Shown here one piece after another: positions 44,378-55,339 of a stretch of 64,000 bases of DNA (positions are counted from its first letter, which is position 1; each line of letters starts with the position of its first letter). Below the pieces are notes generated by a model. That model made no database searches, was not told the origin of the DNA, and saw only the letters and a list, made by a program, of their open reading frames with translations. A program made the translations under genes and the position numbers. The DNA lies in the NCBI GenBank assembly GCA_022570795.1, contig JAKUDP010000009.1, forward strand, positions 1,178,001 to 1,242,000, in the 5' to 3' direction. Source of the DNA: Sphaerulina vaccinii (lineage: Eukaryota; Ascomycota; Dothideomycetes; Mycosphaerellales; Mycosphaerellaceae).

Positions 44378-45495
44378 ATCCGCATGATTGGGCTCTCGGT
44401 TCACTGAGAGTCACAACAACACAACTTCGGCGGCAGGTGCACGATAGCCTGTCGCTCACGATCTTGGTTTTCAAAGATCAAGAGAAGGTCTTAGATGAAA
44501 GGCCTAGACACCGGGCGGCGTACGATTGTTATTGCAATTGAAAAAAAGTTGCTACTCACCTTGTCACTCCTCTTCCCAAGTATCCTCTCCACTTCCTCAT
44601 TCCGAGCTCAAGCTCTCCGACTTCTTGCTCTCCGACTTCTTGCTCTCCGACTTCTCTTTTCTTTCTCCATCTATGTCTTTTCATCTACATCGCCAATGTC
44701 TTGCTCACCTGCCATTTATTTTAAGGCTGATACCGTCATGCGCCCTGTCTCGCCTCTGCATTCTCAACATAAGGCCTTCCTCCATATCACTTCTAACAAG
44801 CTCTTCCAGAACCATCCTGCGCGACCATACTACTGCTTCTCGACATGAGTCCACTGTCGATGCGGCAGTCGACAAATGGAGTCCATTTGATGCAACCTGT
44901 TGCCATTGAGATCCGCACCAGGACTTCCGGTGAGATGTGGAGGAGCGTGTGGAGCGAAGATGGAGAGCAGACGTCAGTCATCATGCTTTGCAACTTGCAT
45001 GATTCGCGGTTCGCGCTAGGTCCGGCCAGCACTCTTCTGATTCGTCTTGCTGCCCAGCAAGGCAGCTACACTCCAAAGTTGAAGTCAAGAGAGTGGAAAG
45101 TGCAGACCGAGCCGGGCACGGCTGCCATCAGAAGAGTGTATCGCGATGGTCAGCAGAGCCTTACGATGTCAAGCAGGACAAGGAGTTGGTGAGGCGAAGC
45201 CCGTTCCTCGCAGGCCCGGAATGCCTCAACAGGTTTGCCGGTCGTTCAGGAACTGCACGAAGTCCCTTCATTTGCTCGCTTGAGCATCATCGTAGACTAC
45301 ACCGCGACCCATGGGGCATTGGATGGAGCGGTGTCACAGGCGAGGCTGGGCGTGTCCACTTCGATACGAGAGGAAACGGTAAGCGCTCTTGTGATATGTC
45401 TGCTTGTCTTGTTTACATACCTTTCATCCTTTTCCGAGTGTACAATACTGGGTGCGAGCAATTGATTTCACTGATCACGACGAAACGAAACCACG
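44378..45495. other. Intergenic region
   Basis: About 1.1 kb between plus-strand genes. Some short open frames exist, but none has a family motif. A small tandem repeat is noted separately at 44611. Confidence 0.4.
44611..44655 (+). repeat. 15-bp tandem repeat, three copies
   Basis: The unit TGCTCTCCGACTTCT is repeated three times without gaps (first copy starts with A). The length keeps any frame open, but no gene is supported here. Confidence 0.85.
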
Positions 45496-47560
45496 ATGTT
45501 TGGTCAGCGCTTCTATGGCCTTCGAGGCACCAGACTAAACATTGCGATTGGTGTCATTGCTGGGCTGGACTTTCTCCTGTTCGGATATGACCAAGGGGTG
45601 ATGGGAGGACTTTTGACATTGGAGTCCTTCGTTCGACTTTTTCCAGAGATCGACACACGTGGCGAGGATGGCAGGATGGCACCAGTTCACGAGCAACGAC
45701 ACAAGGCATCTCCATTGCTTCGTACAACCTGGGCTGTTTCGTAGGAGCCATTATATGTATCTGGCTTGGTCAATACCTTGGGAGACGACGAACGATCTTT
45801 GTCGGCAGTGCAATTATGGTTGTGGGAGCTGCCTTGCAATGCTCGGCCTTTGGATTGGCACAACTGATTGTTGGTCGTGTTATCACTGGACTGGGCAATG
45901 GTCTCAACACGTCAACTGTGCCAACATGGCAATCCGAGACATCGAAGAGTCATAAGCGAGGGCAGATGGTCATGATCGAAGGTGCCTTGATAACGGGCGG
46001 GATCATGATCTCTTACTGGATCGACTTTGGCTTCTCTTTCCTGGAACCTAGCACAATCACTTGGAGATTTCCAATTGGTTTCCAGATCTTCTTCGCCTTG
46101 ATCATTTTAGCCTTTATCTTGGGACTACCAGAGTCTCCAAGGTGGCTCATTCTCAAAGGACGTGAGGATGAGGCAGTGACTGTATTAGCGGCGTTAAGCG
46201 ATCTGCCTGCGGACGATGAGTACATCGTCAGCGAGTTCTCTGCCATCAAAGAGTCTGTTCTTGAGACAGCTTCGGGCACCTTCAAAGAAGTGTTTACCAT
46301 GGGTAAGGACCGCAATCTGCATCGTGCTGCTCTCGGCTACGTCAACCAGGTGTCTAACAGGTAAGCTCCAAATAAGCTGATCATAAGATGCATATGACGA
46401 GACAAAACGATAGGATGCTGACAGAGTCTCAGATATCAGGCATCAATCTCATGTAAGCTGCATTCGTTTCCTAGACTTGGGGATAAAATGTAATCGACCA
46501 TTTACTGACATCGAGCGCTTAGTACGTACTATGCTGCCACAATATACGAGAACGAAATTGGGCTATCGCCATTCTTGTCCCGCGTCCTGGCTGCCTGTAA
46601 CGGGACTGAGTACTTCCTAGCCTCCTGGATTCCGGTATTTCTGATCGAGAAGATCGGTAGACGACCATTGATGCTGTTCGGCGCTGTGGGAATGTCTTTG
46701 TCTATGGTCGTTCTCGCCGCAGTCACGTCAGTCGGAGGGTCAGGGCCAGGAGTTGTGGCTGCTGTCTTCCTCTTCGTGTTCAATACTTTCTTTGCCATCG
46801 GCTGGCTGGGTATGACTTGGCTGTACCCAAGCGAGATCGTCCCATTACGTATCAGGGCTCCTTCTTCAGCACTGTCAACGTCGGCGAACTGGTGAGCAAG
46901 ATTGACTACCTGCATCATCACTTGCAAGCTGACCCTGCGCAGGATCTTCAATTTCATGGTAGTCATGATCACACCTGTGAGTAAAGCGGAACATACAAGC
47001 CATGCTCTCGCTTCTGTGTCTCATCAAGCTCGCCCTCACTCGGGTGCTGAGCTTCAGAACAAACATTGATATAGGCAGCCTGCTTTTTCAGAGATCTTCG
47101 CTAACCATTTTACCTACTACTTTCAGATAGCCTTTGCCACGATAGGCTATCAGACGTACATCATCTTCGCAGTCATCAATGCGTTCATCGTGCCTGTCGT
47201 CTACTAATTGTCAGTATACCTACAATATCAAAGCACTTCGACGCTGACTAGATCCACAGCTATCCGGAGACTGCTTACAGAAGTCTCGAGGAGATGGACG
47301 AGATCTTTCGCAAGACAATTTCTGTATTTGATGTAGTCAGCATCGCCCGACCAGAAAACACACCTCATCGATATGATAAGAATGGTCAGCTCATCATCAG
47401 CTATCCCGATACTGAAGAACGTAGAAGACGAAGCGTTGCAGGACAACCTGGTGGCAAGCCTCTCCATGATATAGAGAACAAGGAACGATCACAGCATAAT
47501 GAGGGCTACAAGGCCGAAGGTGGCTTTCTCACGGAGAACAACAGTGAGAAGAGCTTATAG
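45496..47560 (+). pseudogene. MFS sugar transporter, broken by a frameshift and a stop
   Basis: The remains of a sugar-porter-family MFS transporter, recognised by FGYDQGVMGGLL (TM1), ASYNLGCFVGAIICIWLGQY and RRRTIFVG (TM2 loop), and PESPRWLILKGREDEA. It also keeps QISGINLITYYAATIYENEI and the C-terminal PETAYRSLEEMDEIF. Exons after the first are 46414-46452, 46523-46891, 46943-46976, 47127-47209 and 47260-47560; their splice sites and phases all fit. Two lesions remain. The frame before LFPEIDT (ATG 45496) and the frame of TTQGISIASYN (from about 45696) differ, and no intron of normal size can join them. A TAA at 47205-47207 stands between PVVY and FYPET, where a Tyr or Leu codon is expected. 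Either could be a sequencing error; together they suggest a recent pseudogene. Confidence 0.7.
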
Positions 47561-48207
47561 TGCTATTAACATCGACGGTACGAAATGATGAACGGATAGA
47601 AGATAGAGCATCGATACCCACGGCATACAGGTAGCCTTTGCTTACCTTGATAGCGTCTGGTACTGTCGTGCGCCTCATCGCGACATGTGGTCTCTTTTCA
47701 TCTCGAAATGACCCGCCTCCAGCGTCTTTCAGTGTGCATCTTTCCAAATATGTTACATTTTCGAAATATCGTCAATTCGACATTTTTGACATTGAGGTGT
47801 CAGAACGGTATGGAACTACTCCAAACATCTCTAACATTATCCTATTATCGGAGCCTACTGACCGAGTGTCTGCTTGGCATGTTTTACCAAGATGTCGTTG
47901 TCCTGTCCACAACTAACCCTAAGATCCATGGCAGCGACTTCCAGATGCCGTCAATTGCCGAGTCGACACCTACAGCGCAAGCCTGAAGCGCGTGCGTGGA
48001 GTCACGATCAGCTCCATCATATGCACCACACCGCCACCCGGGTTCCTGGCTAGTTGCTGTGACATTCGGTATAAAGAGGTAAGCTGCAATATAGCGCGGG
48101 TCATAGATGTGAAAGGAGCGCCATACTATCAAACCAATCCAGCAGCTTCCTCCTCTCATCTCTTCAAACCTGCATAACAAAGCCCACGCGAGTCCAATAC
48201 GACAGCA
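47561..48207. other. Intergenic region
   Basis: About 650 bp between plus-strand genes. I see no ORF, RNA gene or repeat with support. Confidence 0.4.
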
Positions 48208-49250
48208 ATGGCAGACTGGGGAACGAAAGGCATAGGAACAGTATTCAAGACTCAACACTCGAAGCCTAACGCCGCGCTGGACACTTCCTCCGTCAAGCTT
48301 CCATCTCCTTTTGTCGTCTGCATAGTCGGAGCCTCTCGCGGCATAGGTGCAGGAATAGCCACATCTTATGCAAATGCAGGCTGCTCAGCCCTCATACTTG
48401 CTTCTCGCAGAGTCTCGGGTCTAGAAGAAACCGCTGCAGCTTGCAGAGCCATCAACCCATCCCTAGACATCGAGATCATATCCTGCGACATCACTTCTCC
48501 AACATGCGTAGCAGCGCTCGCAGACAAGACGAAAGCACGATTTGGTCGCCTAGATGTGGCTGTCGTCAATTCAGGCTATTCTGGCCCGGTCGTCACGAAA
48601 GTCACAGAAACAGACCCAGAAACTTTCCTCGGAGCGACGAATGTCAATTACATTGGGACATTCTACTGTGCGAAATTCTTGATTCCACTTCTTCTGAACA
48701 CGTCCGATGGGAAGAAGACCTTCATCGGCGTGTCTTCGATGGCTGCTCTGATCGTGCGAGGACCGATTGCCAATACTCAATATTGCGTATCGAAGTGTGC
48801 TCAATTGAAGCTGCTGGAGCATATACACGAACAGTACGCTGATAAGGGGTGAGTCAATTCCTGTCTGGAGGCATCTCTGAAGATGCAGACTCAGTATCCA
48901 TTTGACTTGTCTCCGAGCTCGTCGCCCAGGCGGGCTCGAGCTCAGTGAGACAATGTTCTGGATCATGCTTGCTAACCTTTGCTGTAATGTATAGGATGAC
49001 TTGTTTCGCTGTGCATCCTGGCGCTGTCTTGAGCGAAATGGCAGATGAGACAACGCCGGCAGAGTTTAGGCCATATCTGACTGACAGTCCCGAGCTATGT
49101 GGAGCCTTCTGCGTATGGTTGGCAGCAGGTGATAGTCAGTGGCTGGGAGGTAGATTGTTGTCAGCGAAGTGGGACGTCGACGAGCTACAAGATAAAAAGG
49201 AAGAAATCTTAGCCAAGGACGCGCTGAAACTGCAATTAAGCTTGCCATGA
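48208..49250 (+). CDS. Short-chain dehydrogenase/reductase
   Basis: Two exons (48208-48848 and 48995-49250; a 146-nt intron, long for this window) give 298 residues. The cofactor motif is VCIVGASRGIGAGIATSYAN (about residues 37-56), and ILASRR after beta-2 favours NADP(H). CDITSP and VVNSGYSG follow. The active site has SSMAALIVRGPIANTQYCVSK with Ser, Tyr and Lys all present (about residues 176-197). After the intron, CFAVHPGAVLSEMA gives the usual PG motif. The first 35 residues are an extension before the Rossmann fold. Single-domain cytosolic oxidoreductase; substrate unknown. It follows the transporter pseudogene on the same strand with no other sign of a cluster. Confidence 0.85.
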
Positions 49251-49325
49251 TAGGCATGGGTATCATACGATCATATGAAGAAGTACCAAGCCTCGCCTCA
49301 ACCAAGAGCTTCGCTCACCCAACGC

Positions 49326-52300
49326 CTAGTAGTCAGCACCAGGCCAAGCTGGCACACTGTATCCAGCCGGATTGTATGTATGTTGTTGCTGCTGTTGAGC
49401 CGCATAAGCTGCCTCTCGCTGAGCATGCTGTTGCTCCTCCTTACGCTTCTTCAGCTGTACGAGGTTGCCCTTCAATCCTCGTAGATATCGTCTCGCTTCG
49501 TTGACCAGATGTTCTGGCTCATTTGAGTACTTGAGAGCCTCAAGCATAGCTCGCACCTGTATTGATGTCAGCAACGAGCCTCGTGTCTCATGAAAGGTAC
49601 TTACCTGTGTTTCCGACTGAATGTGAGGGCAGACACGTGCGTGGCCATAGTGAGCCATGCCACATAGGTTACAGAATTCCACCCCAGCAATCTTCAGAGG
49701 ACAACTACCGACCGGGTGATGCTGTGCACAAGCCCGACAATTGACACCAGGTGGCTGTTCTTGCGCAGGTTTGGCAGTCTCTGTGCTGGTGAGCGCTGTG
49801 GAGGTGCCGTTTGTGCCTGAGACTCCGTTGGAGGGCGGAGCAGGCGCGATCGAGCTTGGTACGGTTGGAGCAGGTATGATGACACGCTTGAATGTCGGGA
49901 TGTCTGATTTGTCCTCACTTAGCTTGTGTGTCTTTCTTCATTGCTTTTGGTGTTGGCGAAGGGGTGTCTGGCTTAGGGTTGTCCTCATCATCACTGATGA
50001 CGATGATAGACTCCGACATCTTCATGGCAGAAGCAGATGCCGAAGTCTTGGGATTCTGCGAAGACTTCTTGCCTGTTGAAGGCAAAGATTTCTTCGACGG
50101 AGTCTTGACCTCTGGTATGAAGACGTTGTGGCCGCCGCCACGCCGTGCCACCGACGCCGTTGCGACCGATAAGGTGGTCTTTGCCCTGCTCTTGGCTGTC
50201 TGGGGCGTGGCGGCAGCTTTCTTCGGAGTCACGACAGCTCTTGGTGCTCTCTTCAGAGGTATTTTTCTGACAAGGTTGGGTGAGGGCTGAGCAGTCTTAG
50301 GCGTGGTCTTAGGCTTTGCAGGAACCTTTGACTGTGCCTTTGACTGCGACTTTGGGCTCTGCTGTGCACCTGAAGTAGTTGAGGGGTTCTTACCTGGTTT
50401 TGTGGTGTTTCCTGCGTATGGTTTAGTACGTGGCGCTGCCAGATCCAGCAACTCACCATTCTCCATCGTCTCACCTTGGTCCTCTCCATCGTCATCGCCA
50501 CTCTCGTCAGCTTGAAAATCAGTGTCACTGTCGCCGCCAGATTCCTTCTTCTTGCGACGCTTGATCGGAGTTATGTCCATGGCTTCAGCATCTGCGCCCT
50601 CGCCGGCGTAGTCGACACGTTCGCGAGCACGACGACCACGACCAAAAGCCTCAGCCTTAGCCGCAGCTTCCTCGGCAGCGATACGTTCGCGCTCCTTCAG
50701 TATGTTCGCCCAGACACCAGGATCTGGGGCCGACTCTTCGGTTTCGACGGCGGCATCCTGTAGCGTTGCTTCGCCATTGGCCCAGACACGTGCAAAGGAG
50801 AATTGCGTCTCGGCAGTCTTGTCCTCGCCGGCCTTGGTATCTTCCATATGCGAGCGATCTAACAGTCTCTCCACATTGACAGCATCGTAGACAATATCTT
50901 GCTCGCCATTGTCCTCGAACAGCTCGCTGGCTCCGTGCCGAAGAACGGAGACCAGGTCGGTCTGTTCAGCATCGTCGGCGTCCATCTCCTGAATCAGAAC
51001 GTGGTCCAGCGCCAGCTTCTTTCGACCAATTTGCATAATACGCTCCTCGGCGCTGGCTCGCGTCACCATCTGGAAGCAAAGAACTTTCTTTTGCTGACCA
51101 ATGCGGTGCGCTCTGGATAAGGCTTGTATATCTTGGTGCGGGTTGAAGTCAGGATCGAGAATTATGACTGTGTCAGCAGATGCCAGGTTGATACCCACAC
51201 CTCCAGCTCGGGTCGATAGCAAAAAGGCAAAGAGTGGCGAGTCCGGCGCATTGAATTCATCAATGCGCTTCTGCTTGACGAGGGAGCTGATCTGGCCATC
51301 GAGACGCTGATATCGTAGCTGCATGCCGTCCATGAAGTCCTCGACACAGTCGAGCATTTCGAGGAACTGGCTGAAGATGAGCACTCTGTGGCCACGCTCT
51401 TTCAGCTTCGGCAAGAGCAGTTCTAATAGCTTGAGCTTGGAGCTAGCATCGACGAGATTGCGGTGCGAGGCAGCCATATCCACGTGCCTGTCCTCGATAC
51501 TCTTGTTGTACACGAACGGATGGCACAAGCACTTTCTCAGCTGCATGAGAATGTTGCTCAAGCTACCGCGTTCGCCCTGCTTGACATTGCCTTCCGTGCT
51601 GAAGATTGCTTTCATCAAGTCTGGATTTTTGGCAAGGATGCTGCGGTATAGCTTCTTTTGGACGATGCTCATGCTGACTGGAATGATGATCTGAGCCATG
51701 GGCGGCAGGAAAGTGAGCACCTGTGCTTTGGTGCGTCGCAGGAAGAAGGGTCGAATCATCTCGTGGAGCTTGCCAATCTTCTCATGGTCGAGCTCTGCGA
51801 ATTCTTCTTCAAGAGCGGCAGCATCGAAACTGTCATCGAGGAAGTGCAGCAGATTGAACAGCTCACGCGCATTGTTCTGCAAAGGCGTGCCAGTGAGCAG
51901 AATCTTGAACGGGCACTTGAGTGCAGCGAGAGCGCTGTACAGCAGATTCTTATCATTCTTGAGACGCTGGCCTTCGTCGACGATCAAGCCTTGCCATGGG
52001 ACACCTTTGAAGAACTTCCGGCAGTTCTCATCAGCCGCAGCATCGTAACTGGTGACAACCACGTGGCAGCGTAAGTCTTTTGCGCCAGCAGGATATAGTT
52101 CGTGCTTGTAGGCCAAGTCTCTGCTCTCTCGAGAACCATAGTACGCAACGACGCGCAGACTTGGGGCCCAGCGCTTGATCTCTCGGCGCCAATTTGGGCA
52201 AGTGGAGTTTGGTACGACTACCAGGAACGGATAGCAGTTGTGCTCTTGCACCAGTGTTGCCAAGAAACCAATGATCTGAATGGTCTTTCCGAGACCCATC

Positions 52301-55114
52301 TCATCTGCAAGAACGGCGTTCTTCTGAGTGAACCACTTGTAATACAGCCAATTCAGACCTTGAATCTGGTATTCCATCAGCTTTCCGCCTTCCAGTGTCT
52401 CGGGTTGAGTGGTCTTCTCGAGGTTGCGGAAGTCTTCTTTGCGAAGTTTCTCCAGTCGGGTCTTCAGAGCACCCACTTTAGGTTGTCGTACGTATCGACC
52501 AGCAACCCAATCGTTGTAGGCAGTGACAAAGTCTACCCAGCGGTCGCCATCTTCTTTGGTCGGAGGCGTCTCCCACACAGCATCTTCGTAGGTCAGACCT
52601 TTGTACTTGATCAGAGCCTTGTCAACTTCGCTGATGCGAGCCTTATCGATTTCTTCCGTGTTGATGTCCACATAACTCGTGTATTTGACGTCAAGCACGA
52701 TGTCGGCTCGCAGGTAGTCTTCAGGAATGGCGTCCTCGGTGCGCATTTTGGGATGCTGAGAATCGTCGCGCTTCGTGAACGCTTTGCGAGTGGCATAAGG
52801 TGTAACGCCATAGACCCACGGTCCTGGCATCCACTTGGCACGAAAATACGACATGCTATCCCAGCGAACCAGGTAGACTTTGTCTTCCTCTTCTACGCCC
52901 TCGAAGCCATGGGCAGGATCGTATAGGTCCTCGTCTACGGGCTTCCAAGCAATCAGGCCAGAGACCTTGGCAGGCATTTCTGCGCAATCCTTGCACTTCC
53001 AGTCTCGACTGTACTCGCGGAAACGCTGTTCTGGATCGGCTTCAAGCTCAACCATGTCGTAATCGGCACGAGAAGGCAGATGCTCATAGTGAAATCCTCG
53101 GAAACAATGCGTGCACCGGAACATGACATTGTCGACATTGTTGATCTTCTCAGGAGGTACGTCGTAGATCGGGTCCACGCCATCGTTATCTTCTCGATCG
53201 CGCTGCTCCTGTGCGGGCGTCTTGCGAGCTCTAAATGGTCGGCAAGCTCCACCGTGGTGGCGACACTCTTGGCACTTTCCATGATCTGGTGCTGCCGGAT
53301 CTTTCTTTCGAGGGAAGCCAACACAGCGGCGGCACTGCAGTACAAAGTCGTCCTCTTCGACCTTTGTCACCAAATGTTCTCGGTTGGTACGATGACCTAG
53401 ACAGCTCTTGTGGTAGACCAGCGAACAACCTTGACAGTACACCATGGGTGTGAAGTTGCTGCCGCACACATCACAATGTTGTGCGTGACGCATGCGGAAT
53501 TCATTGTTGCGAGGCAGGTCCTTAAAGATCTCGCGGACTCCAACAGGCTTGGGTTTGGACGGCTGCTTAGGCTCATCTGACTCTGATCTGTAAATGTCGT
53601 CCACTTCGACCTCCTCCATACCACCAACATGCCTGGTGGCTCTTCCGCTGTGACGAGTGGCCTCTTGGGCAACCTTGACTCTCTTGGCAGGACGAGCAGG
53701 ACGACCACTCTTGCGGCGTCGGCGTCCAGGTAAGTCAGATGTCAAGACACTGTCACTTTCTTCGGATCCTTCGCCTTCATCCTCGGTGAGACCGGTTGAT
53801 CGGCGACGCGTTCGCATGCTACGTCCATTTGTGGCAGATGTACGAGTCTTGCGAAGCCCAGCACGAGTCGGTCGTTGAAGCTCATCCTCAGACTCGTCTT
53901 CGTCGTCCTCATCTTCAGGCTCGCCTCCTTCCACGTACTGAGACATATCTTGCTGCTTACGCTTGCGACCACGAAGCAGCCTGGAAGCTGTGGTTTCCTC
54001 TGCCGACAACTCCTCCTCACTGGCCTCCACATTGTCGACAGTGCTCACAAAACCTTCATTTATCCTCTTTCCAGCGTTAGGTCTGCGAGAAGACATCCTG
54101 TTACTGCCGTTATTTCGACTGCCTCGAGGGCCGCGTCGATTCGGCGCTGGTACTTCGGCAGGTGGTCCGTTGTCGTTGAACTGTTCAATGGCTTCTTCGC
54201 CGTTTTCGTAGTCCAGTAAGTCGTTAAAGGGAATCTGTCGAGGTATGTTAGATGTTGTTAGACGAGCTTGAAGTGGGCTTGATGTTGAAGTAAGTGGTTG
54301 AAGGTGTGCAGATGCAGGCTCGAGGTTTTGTGTGAAGTGGCCCGCAATGTCATGTGACAATGAGTCGAACAAGTGAGGCAGCAGATGGACAATAATGCGG
54401 CCTCAGTGCAGCATAAGGCGACAGAAGCCGTAGATCTCGAGAGTAAGAGTCCGTTCACCAAGCATGACAGCTTGAAGTGAAGTGGATTGAGTGCAATTCA
54501 GCGTTTGGACTGGAATCACTTACGTCTTCATCGTGAAAGTCCGCAAACTGCACCTTGTACAGCACAGTTCCATCGTCGTAGGAGTGCTCGCTCAGCACCT
54601 GCCGCACACGATCTGCGCCAACTCTCAGGTCTTCATAGTCACTTATCTCATCAGCTTCGGTTCTGGACACCTCGACCACCAGCTTCTTCTCCATCTTCTT
54701 CTGTGGTGCTGCCTTAGCCTTGCCCTTCCAGTTCCGCTCGGATTCCTCCTCCTGTACGAACAGCGTGTCTGGTTCTGGCGACGCGTCTGAATCTAGGTTG
54801 TATGTCGAGTTGGCCTCTGAGCCCCCTCGCGGTAGAGGCGATGGAGCATTGATCGCATTGAAGCCTAGGGACGGCGCGACTGGCGATCTGTTTGTTGTAG
54901 TCTTCTGTCGTTTGCGGGCGGACCCAGAGGCAGTCGCATCGGGCGTGGAGCTGTCGCGCACAACTTGGGCAGCTTCGGATCTGCTTCCCATCATCGGCGC
55001 GACGGGCGCTGCTGCAGAGGGACGCGCAGTCTTGGGGACGTTCTTGAGACCCCACGCAGTAAGGTCGCCATCGCTCTCGTCCGAATCGGCCGGCGCGTTG
55101 TAATCGAAGGACAT
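49326..55114 (-). CDS. mit1: Mit1/CHD3-like SNF2 chromatin remodeler
   Basis: Exons 55114-54524, 54234-49919, 49854-49605 and 49556-49326 give 1795 residues. Exon 1 holds a degenerate chromo-type segment (VRQVLSEHSYDDGTVLYKVQ) that continues into IPFNDLLDYENG after the first intron. A PHD-type finger starts at about residue 450 (CDVCGSNFTPMVYCQGCSLV), with a second Cys-rich block after it. A chromo-like segment with VDKALIKYKGLTYEDAVWE follows. The ATPase has DEMGLGKTIQ (about 838), DEGQRLKND as box II (about 948), LLTGTPLQNN, and the helicase C part STRAGGVGINLASADTVI. The C-terminus has a CRACAQHHPVGSC finger and a helical tail. In fission yeast, Mit1 in SHREC positions nucleosomes for silencing. 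The 64-nt intron 3 has an unusual AAG acceptor; a frameshift there is the alternative. Confidence 0.85.
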
Positions 55115-55339
55115 GTTGGCGGTATGGCCTCGCCGGTCGCGGCTATTGGTCGAACATTGGTATGTGTACAGATTACGCGCTGCAAAAAACGTGTTTTACG
55201 TCGTTGGGTGGCAAGCTCGAAGAGATGGAGAGTGAGTGGTATTCAAGAGAGAGGTCGTTGGAGAGGTCGCTTAAGGCCGAGATTCGCCGAACGCTACCTA
55301 CGATTGCAAAATATTTACTGAAGAAACATACTCAACTAG
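55115..55339. promoter_or_regulatory. Divergent promoter
   Basis: Only 225 bp separate the start codons of the remodeler (minus) and the MRM1-like gene (plus), so the two probably share a promoter region. No specific factor site was recognised. Confidence 0.5.

Noticed and set aside
44845..45465. Two plus-strand ORFs of 115 and 165 codons upstream of the transporter
   Set aside because: No signal peptide, domain or conserved-looking block; they overlap each other in different frames.
45600..45700. An intron joining the two frames of the transporter
   Set aside because: Candidate GT..AG pairs are 16-27 nt or remove conserved residues such as LFPEID; none gives the needed phase.
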